From positions 1-11,202 of the forward strand of contig JAGLEA010000079.1 of the NCBI GenBank assembly GCA_023145315.1: a DNA stretch of 11,202 nt, in the 5' to 3' direction. Source of the stretch: Psychrilyobacter sp. GTDB lineage: Bacteria > Fusobacteriota > Fusobacteriia > Fusobacteriales > Fusobacteriaceae. The notes beneath the pieces were generated by a model. The model was given only the letters and a program-made list of their open reading frames with translations. It made no database searches and was not told where the DNA came from. Made by a program: the position numbers and the translations under genes. Shown here piece by piece: positions 6,144-11,202 of the stretch (positions are counted from its first letter, which is position 1; the number at the start of each line of letters is the position of its first letter).

Positions 6144-6725
6144 GTGGATTTAAAAAGCAATTTAGGCTTGATTGATGAAAAAGAAAAGAAGATGAACCAC
6201 ATTTATAGTATTCAGAATCAAAAAAAATATTATTTAGGTGAATATAGAGAACGTATAATAGTAGCTTTAAAAGTTGATCAATTATTAGAAGGCGACTTAT
6301 ACCCTGAAATAATAGCAGCGATGGATAACCCCAAGGCTAAATATTTAAAGATGAGAAGAGATATAGGACTAACTTTTTTAAAGCCTTATATAAAAGAAGC
6401 TGAGAGAAAGAATTTTAGATACGAAATTATAGATGGATTAAGTTATTTAGGAGATATAGGATTAGTCGTAGTAACCGATGAATCTTTAGATAATGAAGAT
6501 GAAGAGCTAGTTATAAGAGATATGAATCAAGATTTTTTAGATGTAGGGTTAGGACCTGAATACTCTAAAAATCAGGGTAAACACGTATGTAATAAATGTC
6601 ATTTAAAGGTAGAAGATAAACTTCCCGATTATATAGAGAAATTTAAAAGATTAACAATACTAGATAAACTACTAGGAGTAAACTGTCCTGTGTGTAAAGA
6701 TAGAAAAAAAATGGGAGGAAAGTAA
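6144..6725 (+). CDS. YueI/DUF1694 family protein with C-terminal four-cysteine module
   Basis: Residues about 29-125 match the DUF1694 (YueI) pattern: YLGEYRERIIVAL (30-42), LYPEIIAAMDNPKA (52-65), then RRDI and a final DIGLVVVTDES (104-114). Bacillus YueI is about 130 residues and consists of this domain alone; its role is unknown. This protein adds a tail with CNKC (149-152) and CPVC (181-184), 28 residues apart, which looks like a zinc-binding module. The family resembles small nucleic-acid-binding folds related to ribosomal L7Ae, but no function is established. I start at GTG 6144 (193 residues) because AAGGGTGA (6131-6138) is correctly spaced for it. An in-frame GTG at 6135 lies inside that ribosome binding site and cannot use it. 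It is the first gene of the operon, 4 bases ahead of murA. Confidence 0.82.
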   Translation: MDLKSNLGLIDEKEKKMNHIYSIQNQKKYYLGEYRERIIVALKVDQLLEGDLYPEIIAAMDNPKAKYLKMRRDIGLTFLKPYIKEAERKNFRYEIIDGLSYLGDIGLVVVTDESLDNEDEELVIRDMNQDFLDVGLGPEYSKNQGKHVCNKCHLKVEDKLPDYIEKFKRLTILDKLLGVNCPVCKDRKKMGGK

Positions 6726-6729
6726 AATT

Positions 6730-7998
6730 ATGGTTGGAGCATTTAAAATAAAAGGTGGAAAAGAATTAAAAGGAACATTAGAAGTTAGTGGAGCAAAAAA
6801 TGCAGCACTTCCGATAATCACAGCAACTTTAATTGAAAAAGGAACTCATATTTTGCATAATGTACCTAACTTAAGAGATATAGTTACTTTAATGAAATTA
6901 CTTGAAAGTTTAGGAATGGAAACTGAAAAAATAGGACCAAATAGTTATAAAATAGTAAATAATGGAATTACAAATTTAGTCGCAGAATATGATCTTGTAA
7001 AAAAAATGAGAGCTTCATTTTTGGTAATGGGACCAATGTTGGCACACTCGAAAGAAGCAAAAGTGTCGCTACCAGGAGGATGTGCAATAGGATCTAGACC
7101 AGTAGATTTACATTTAAAAGGATTTGAAGGATTAGGAGCAAAAGTTGAAATAACTCATGGATATGTAGAAGTAAAGGCAGAAAAATTAGTTGGTGGAAAC
7201 ATAATTTTAGATTTTCCTAGTGTAGGAGCGACCGAAAATATAATAATGGCAGCAGTGAAAGCAGAAGGTGTAACAACATTAGAAAATGTTGCTAGAGAAC
7301 CCGAAATCGATGATTTATGTTTTTATTTAGTGGCTATGGGAGCAAAGATAGAAGGTATCGGTAGTGGAAAATTAGTGATTACAGGTGTCGAAAAACTAAC
7401 AGCTGTAGAATACTCTATAATGCCAGATAGAATAGAAGCTGGAACTTATATCGTCTTATCAGCAATGTTTAATGGGGCAATAAAAGTTAAGGGAGCAACT
7501 AGAGACCATATTGCTAGTTTTATATCAAAATTAGAAGAGATGGGAATAAAAATTGAATTTAATGATGGAATTGCAACTATAGAGTGTCAATTAAAAGATC
7601 TGAAACCTGTAGCTATAAAAACAGCTCCTCATCCAGGATTTGCTACAGATTTACAAGCTCAAACAATGGCTTTATTGTCTTTAGTGGAAGGTACAAGTGA
7701 AATAAAAGAAACTATATTTGAAAATAGATTTATGTTAGTTCCAGAATTAAATAGAATGGGAGCAAATATTCACATTGATGACCATACGGCAATAATAAAA
7801 GGTGTAGAAGAGTACAGTTCTACCGAAGTAATGGCAAGTGATTTACGAGCAGGTGCCGCACTAGTAATGGCAGCATTAAAAGTAAAAGGTGAAACTACAG
7901 TGACGAGAATATATCATGTAGATAGAGGGTACGAAGAGATCGAAAAGAAGCTGCGAGGTATAGGAGCAGATATAGAAAGAATTAAGGTGGAGATGTAA
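6730..7998 (+). CDS. murA: UDP-N-acetylglucosamine 1-carboxyvinyltransferase MurA
   Basis: MurA transfers enolpyruvate from phosphoenolpyruvate to UDP-N-acetylglucosamine, the first committed step of peptidoglycan synthesis in the cytoplasm, and is the target of fosfomycin. The 422-residue length is standard. Visible motifs: SGAKNAALP (20-28) with K23 and N24 (E. coli K22, N23); LPGGCAIGSRPVDLH (114-128), whose C118 corresponds to catalytic C115 of E. coli; HPGFATDLQAQ with D307; DLRAGAALV with R373; and HVDRGYE with R399. Because the catalytic position is Cys and not Asp, intrinsic fosfomycin resistance by the C115D route is not predicted. ATG 6730 uses GGGAGGA (6713-6719), inside the end of the upstream gene. 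Coupled translation with that gene and with rlmB, 4 bases downstream, is likely. Confidence 0.97.
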   Translation: MVGAFKIKGGKELKGTLEVSGAKNAALPIITATLIEKGTHILHNVPNLRDIVTLMKLLESLGMETEKIGPNSYKIVNNGITNLVAEYDLVKKMRASFLVMGPMLAHSKEAKVSLPGGCAIGSRPVDLHLKGFEGLGAKVEITHGYVEVKAEKLVGGNIILDFPSVGATENIIMAAVKAEGVTTLENVAREPEIDDLCFYLVAMGAKIEGIGSGKLVITGVEKLTAVEYSIMPDRIEAGTYIVLSAMFNGAIKVKGATRDHIASFISKLEEMGIKIEFNDGIATIECQLKDLKPVAIKTAPHPGFATDLQAQTMALLSLVEGTSEIKETIFENRFMLVPELNRMGANIHIDDHTAIIKGVEEYSSTEVMASDLRAGAALVMAALKVKGETTVTRIYHVDRGYEEIEKKLRGIGADIERIKVEM

Positions 7999-8002
7999 AA
8001 AA

Positions 8003-8707
8003 ATGGAAATGATAATAGGTATTAATGCTGTAAACGAAGCTATAGAATCAAATATGAATATTGAACATATAGAAATTTTTTCAGGTGTTAGACCAGAGCA
8101 AGTTGTAAAACTAAAAACTAAAGCTAGTAAAAAAAATATAGTTGTAAAAACAACTAAGAAGAAAATAGAAAATTCTCAAGGTGTTGTTGCTTATATAAGT
8201 GATTATGATTACTATGTAACTTTTAAAGAATTTTTAGAAAAAGCAGTTAAAGAAGAAAAGTCTACAATACTTATTCTAGACGGAGTTCAAGATCCAAGAA
8301 ATTTTGGCGCTTTAATTAGAAGTGCAGAAATATTTGGTGTAAAAGGAATTATTATTCCAGAAAGAAACTCAGTAAAAATTAATGAAACAGTAGTAAAAAC
8401 TTCTACAGGAGCAATAGAATATGTGGATATAATAAAAGTAAAAAACATATCTGAAGCTATTGATGAATTAAAGAAATATGATTTCTGGATATACGGTGCT
8501 GAAGGTAGTGCTAAAAAATACTATCATGAAGAGAAATATCCAAATAAAACTGCATTAGTTTTAGGAAGTGAAGGGTTTGGAATTAGGAAAAAAGTAAAAG
8601 AACATTGTGATGTTTTGATAAAGATACCTATGAAAGGAAAGATAAACTCATTAAATGTATCTGTTGCTGGAGGAGTTCTTTTATCAGAAATATCAAAAAA
8701 CACATAA
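8003..8707 (+). CDS. rlmB: 23S rRNA 2'-O-ribose methyltransferase RlmB (TrmH/SpoU family)
   Basis: RlmB methylates the 2'-hydroxyl of G2251 (E. coli numbering) in the P-loop of 23S rRNA with S-adenosylmethionine. At 234 residues it is close to E. coli RlmB (243). An N-terminal RNA-binding domain starts with GINAVNEAI (6-14) and ends near SQGVVAY (58-64). The SPOUT knot domain spans about 86-230 with motif 1 DPRNFGALIRSAE (97-109; N100 and R106), motif 2 LVLGSEGFGI (185-194; E190) and motif 3 IPMKGKINSLNVSVA (208-222). Paralogues such as RNA methyltransferases of the TrmH/TsnR type cannot be fully excluded, but the N-terminal domain and the sigH linkage favour RlmB. ATG 8003 is served by AAGGTGGAG (7984-7992) within murA; ATG 8009 is too far from it. 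Confidence 0.9.
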   Translation: MEMIIGINAVNEAIESNMNIEHIEIFSGVRPEQVVKLKTKASKKNIVVKTTKKKIENSQGVVAYISDYDYYVTFKEFLEKAVKEEKSTILILDGVQDPRNFGALIRSAEIFGVKGIIIPERNSVKINETVVKTSTGAIEYVDIIKVKNISEAIDELKKYDFWIYGAEGSAKKYYHEEKYPNKTALVLGSEGFGIRKKVKEHCDVLIKIPMKGKINSLNVSVAGGVLLSEISKNT

Positions 8708-8716
8708 AATTTTAAC

Positions 8717-8725
8717 GGGGGGTGA
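8717..8725 (+). promoter_or_regulatory. G6-containing ribosome binding site of sigH
   Basis: GGGGGGTGA precedes two adjacent start codons, TTG 8730 and ATG 8733. The spacing of 7 bases to ATG is normal, whereas 4 to TTG is short, so ATG is preferred. This site also decides against longer versions that start inside rlmB. Confidence 0.75.
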
Positions 8726-8732
8726 AAATTTG

Positions 8733-9356
8733 ATGAATAGAGCAAGGTTTGAAGTTACGGAAGAAATCTTATTGGAAGCCAAAGGTGGAGATCAAGAGGC
8801 TGTCGGAATGGTCGTTGAAAATTATAAAGGTTTTGTAAGGATGAATGCAAAGAACTATTTTTTATTAGGAGCTGAGAGAGACGACCTTATTCAGGAAGGA
8901 ATGATTGGGTTATTAAAAGCAATCAGAGCTTATGATACTGATAAAGCTGCATCATTTAAAACTTTTGCAACAATATGTGTTAAAAGGCAGATAATAACTG
9001 CGATAAAAAAAGCTAATTCAAATAAAAATAAAGCACTAAATACATCGATAGGTATTGAAAATGAAAATAAAGAAACGAATAGAGAAAGGGAATATTTAAG
9101 AGGCTTAAAATCATATCAAACGTATAACCCTGAAGAGCTAACTTTATCCAAGGAACAAACACATGGATTACGTGACTATTTAGAGAAAAAACTAAGCCCA
9201 CTAGAAACAACTGTTTTTAGATATATGGTAAAAGGTTATTCGTATAAAGAGATAGCGGAAATAATGGATGAAAAGGTAAAAGCTGTTGATAATGCTATTC
9301 AAAGGATAAAGAGAAAAAGCGAAATGTGGTTATCTACATATAAGGGATTAAGTTAG
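8733..9356 (+). CDS. sigH: SigH-like sigma-70 family RNA polymerase sigma factor
   Basis: This 207-residue sigma factor is a close match to Bacillus SigH (Spo0H) in plan. Region 2 (about 26-96) holds NYFLLGAERDDLIQEGMIGL (41-60), the core-RNAP-binding segment, followed by IRAYD, SFKTFATICVKRQIITAIK (74-92), covering the -10 recognition helix. Region 4 (about 153-198) has LSPLETTVFRYMVKGYSYKEIA and the recognition helix KAVDNAIQRIKRK (183-195). Region 1.1 is absent and no region 3 of housekeeping sigma is seen. In Bacillus SigH drives early stationary-phase and sporulation genes; here the regulon is unknown. The start is set by the G6 ribosome binding site. It lies 25 bases after rlmB, a linkage also found in Bacillus. 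Its stop codon is inside a hairpin (9342-9379). Confidence 0.9.
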   Translation: MNRARFEVTEEILLEAKGGDQEAVGMVVENYKGFVRMNAKNYFLLGAERDDLIQEGMIGLLKAIRAYDTDKAASFKTFATICVKRQIITAIKKANSNKNKALNTSIGIENENKETNREREYLRGLKSYQTYNPEELTLSKEQTHGLRDYLEKKLSPLETTVFRYMVKGYSYKEIAEIMDEKVKAVDNAIQRIKRKSEMWLSTYKGLS

Positions 9357-9379
9357 GTTAAAACCTACCTTAATCCTTT
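9342..9379 (+). terminator. Hairpin between sigH and leuS, weak terminator or attenuator
   Basis: GGATTAAG (9345-9352) pairs with CTTAATCC (9369-9376). After one mismatch, TAGGT (9354-9358) pairs with ACCTA (9363-9367) around a TAAA loop. Two or three A-T/G-U pairs extend the base. Only TTT follows before GTGG, so termination would be partial. The sigH stop lies in the left arm. Confidence 0.5.
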
Positions 9380-9380
9380 G

Positions 9381-9389
9381 TGGTATAGA
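9381..9389 (+). promoter_or_regulatory. Weak extended -10 candidate for leuS
   Basis: TGGTATAGA resembles TGnTATAAT, with a hexamer match of 4 of 6 and no useful -35 box. If real, it would give leuS its own transcript starting near 9396; otherwise leuS depends on read-through of the 9342-9379 hairpin. Confidence 0.25.
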
Positions 9390-9423
9390 TTAAAATATAA
9401 GAGAAAGGAGTGTCGAGCAGTAG

Positions 9424-11202
9424 ATGAGAGAATATACATTTAACGAAATAGAAAAAGATTTACAAAAAGTGTGGGCAGAAAGCAAGATATTTGAAACTAA
9501 AAACAAAGTAGAGGGAAAAGAAAATTACTATGTATTAGAGATGTTGCCGTTTCCTTCTGGTAAACTACATATGGGGCACGTAAGAAACTACACTATAGGT
9601 GATGTAATAGCTAGATATAAAAAAATGAAAGGATTTAACGTCTTACACCCTATGGGATGGGATTCGTTTGGACTTCCAGCAGAAAATGCAGCTATTCAAA
9701 ATGGTGCACATCCAGCTGAATGGACAGTTAAAAATATAGAATATATGAAAGGGCAATTGAAAATGTTGGGGTTGTCATATGATTGGGATAGAGAGATAGC
9801 TTCATATAAGCCTGATTATTACAAATGGAATCAATGGATTTTCAAAAAAATGTACGAAAATGATTTGGTATATAGAAAAAAATCTACAGTAAATTGGTGT
9901 CCAAAGTGTGATACTGTACTAGCTAACGAACAGGTAGAAGACGGTAGATGTTGGCGTCATGGTGATACAGATGTGATTCAAAAAGATTTAACACAATGGT
10001 TTTTTAAGATAACTAAATATGCAGATGAATTATTAAAAGGGCACCAAGAGATAAAAGCTGGTTGGCCTGAAAAAGTAATTACTATGCAAAAAAACTGGAT
10101 AGGAAAATCTTTTGGAACAGAAATAATATTTGATGTAGAAAAAACGGGTGAAAAATTACCTATGTTTACTACGAGAATAGATACTATATATGGAGTAACA
10201 TATTGTGTAATAGCTCCAGAACATCCAATGGTTTCAGATGTTTTAATAGAGAATCCATCTATAAAAACTAAAGTAGAAGAGATGAAAAATGAAGATATCA
10301 TAACAAGAACAGCTGAAGGAAAAGAGAAAAATGGAGTATTTACAGGTAGGTACGTAACTAATCCTATGACTGGAGATAAAGTGGAGTTATGGATTGCGGA
10401 TTATGTTTTAATGAACTATGGAACTGGTGCTGTAATGGCTGTACCGGCTCATGATGATCGTGATTTTGCGTTTGCAAAGAAATATGACCTACCCATGAAA
10501 GTGGTGATAAACCCAATAGATAAAAAAACCAAAGAAGAGATAAATATAGAAGCTGATCAAATGAAAGATGCTTTTGTAGGAAAGGGAATTATGACAAACT
10601 CATCTAAATTTGACGGAATATCTTCTAAGGAGGCGATAGTTAAAGTTGCAGAAAGAGTAGAAGAATTAGGATTTGGTGAGAGAACGGTAAAATATAGATT
10701 GAAAGATTGGGGAATTTCAAGACAGAGATATTGGGGGACTCCTATTCCGGCTATCTATTGTGATAAGTGTGGAATAGTCATGGAAAAAGATGAGAATTTA
10801 CCTGTAAAACTACCTATGGATATAGAGTTTAGTGGTAAGGGTAATCCATTAGAAACTTCTAAAGAGTTTAAAGATGCTACTTGTCCAAAATGTGGTGGAG
10901 AAGCTACTAGAGAAACAGATACTATGGACACTTTTGTGGATTCATCTTGGTACTATTTAAGATATTGTGATCCTAAAAACTCAAATATGCCAATAGATAA
11001 AGAAATAGCTGATATGTGGTCACCAGTAGATCAATATATTGGTGGAGTAGAGCATGCTGTAATGCATCTTTTATATTCTAGATTTTTCCATAAAGCGTTG
11101 AGGGATATGGGGTTATTATCAACTAATGAACCATTTAAAAAGTTATTAACTCAAGGAATGGTGTTAGGGCCATCTTATTATGAAAAAAGTACTGGAAACT
11201 AT
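9424..11202 (+). CDS. leuS: Leucyl-tRNA synthetase LeuS (partial, 3' end outside window)
   Basis: LeuRS charges tRNA-Leu with leucine in the cytoplasm. The 593 codons present are open to the window edge; the family usually has 800-880 residues, so about 200-280 are missing, including the KMSKS loop and the anticodon-binding domain. Seen here: class I HIGH motif HMGH (49-52) in PFPSGKLHMGH; a zinc-like pair C159/C162 with C176 and H179; the CP1 editing domain with TTRIDT (249-254, usually TTRPDT) and HDDRD (343-347) holding the conserved editing Asp; a further cysteine cluster C446/C449 and C487/C490; and DTFVDSSWYYLRY (502-514), typical of bacterial LeuRS. ATG 9424 is fixed by the in-frame TAG immediately before it (9421-9423). 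The nearest ribosome binding site, AAGGAG (9405-9410), is 13 bases away, longer than ideal. No T-box leader fits in the 67-base gap after sigH. Confidence 0.97.
   Translation, partial: MREYTFNEIEKDLQKVWAESKIFETKNKVEGKENYYVLEMLPFPSGKLHMGHVRNYTIGDVIARYKKMKGFNVLHPMGWDSFGLPAENAAIQNGAHPAEWTVKNIEYMKGQLKMLGLSYDWDREIASYKPDYYKWNQWIFKKMYENDLVYRKKSTVNWCPKCDTVLANEQVEDGRCWRHGDTDVIQKDLTQWFFKITKYADELLKGHQEIKAGWPEKVITMQKNWIGKSFGTEIIFDVEKTGEKLPMFTTRIDTIYGVTYCVIAPEHPMVSDVLIENPSIKTKVEEMKNEDIITRTAEGKEKNGVFTGRYVTNPMTGDKVELWIADYVLMNYGTGAVMAVPAHDDRDFAFAKKYDLPMKVVINPIDKKTKEEINIEADQMKDAFVGKGIMTNSSKFDGISSKEAIVKVAERVEELGFGERTVKYRLKDWGISRQRYWGTPIPAIYCDKCGIVMEKDENLPVKLPMDIEFSGKGNPLETSKEFKDATCPKCGGEATRETDTMDTFVDSSWYYLRYCDPKNSNMPIDKEIADMWSPVDQYIGGVEHAVMHLLYSRFFHKALRDMGLLSTNEPFKKLLTQGMVLGPSYYEKSTGNY

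Noticed and set aside
8655..8732. Longer N-terminus for the sigma factor starting at 8655
   Set aside because: It would overlap the last 53 bases of rlmB and lacks a ribosome binding site. The strong GGGGGGTGA at 8717 and SigH similarity support ATG 8733.
8524..8745. Minus-strand 73-residue open frame across rlmB/sigH
   Set aside because: Antisense to conserved RlmB motif 2 and 3 codons, with no promoter or ribosome binding site.
9357..9423. T-box riboswitch ahead of leuS
   Set aside because: The gap is only 67 bases, too short for a T-box leader. No T-box core sequence or specifier stem is seen; only the simple hairpin at 9342-9379.
9410..9427. Five-codon leader frame GTG...TGA overlapping the leuS ATG
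   Set aside because: Its GTG overlaps the AAGGAG site itself, so it could not be initiated from it. The ATGA overlap is probably chance.
9013..10301. Minus-strand open frames opposite sigH and leuS (9013-9210, 9978-10301)
   Set aside because: Antisense shadows of well-supported genes with no start signals.
1..11202. CRISPR arrays, insertion sequences, phage genes, toxin-antitoxin or defence modules, tRNAs
   Set aside because: No repeat-spacer pattern, transposase, integrase, terminal inverted repeats or cloverleaf sequence was found. The coding content is conserved housekeeping genes plus one exported protein.

Overview
This is an AT-rich bacterial chromosomal window with dense genes, strong AGGAGG-type ribosome binding sites and short intergenic spacers. 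The proteins (SecY, MinC, TsaD, MurA, RlmB, a SigH-like sigma factor, LeuS) read most like Fusobacteriota (Fusobacteriaceae or relatives). That assignment rests on my recognition of protein style, not on a search, and the genus cannot be fixed.

Layout. Bases 1-255 hold the last codons of an upstream gene, its terminator, and a terminator facing the other way. A small four-helix membrane protein of the HsmA/TIGR03987 type (256-633, minus) is transcribed divergently from secY (990-2270, plus). The 356-base gap between them carries a good promoter for the minus gene, an extended -10 for secY and a spaced inverted repeat. secY is a single-gene unit closed by a 22-bp hairpin. A near-consensus promoter then drives minC-tsaD (2394-4054). 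These converge on a 599-residue secreted protein built of repeated transthyretin/carboxypeptidase-regulatory-like beta domains (4094-5893, minus), and both units share one terminator that overlaps both stop codons.

From 6084 an extended -10 promoter drives a compact housekeeping operon on the plus strand: a YueI/DUF1694 protein with an added four-cysteine tail, murA, rlmB and a SigH-like sigma factor. leuS follows, probably partly by read-through, and runs off the right edge. Gaps between the first three genes are 4 bases, so co-expression is very likely. The operon joins peptidoglycan precursor synthesis (MurA), ribosome maturation (RlmB), transcription control (sigma factor) and translation (LeuRS). 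The rlmB-sigH adjacency echoes the Bacillus rlmB-yacP-sigH order.

I found no phage, transposon, CRISPR array, defence island, tRNA or rRNA, and no convincing undescribed system. The items most worth following are the rlmB-sigH linkage with its G6 ribosome binding site, the YueI-zinc-ribbon fusion, MinC encoded without MinD or MinE beside it, the unassigned 599-residue envelope protein, and the palindrome over the operon promoter.
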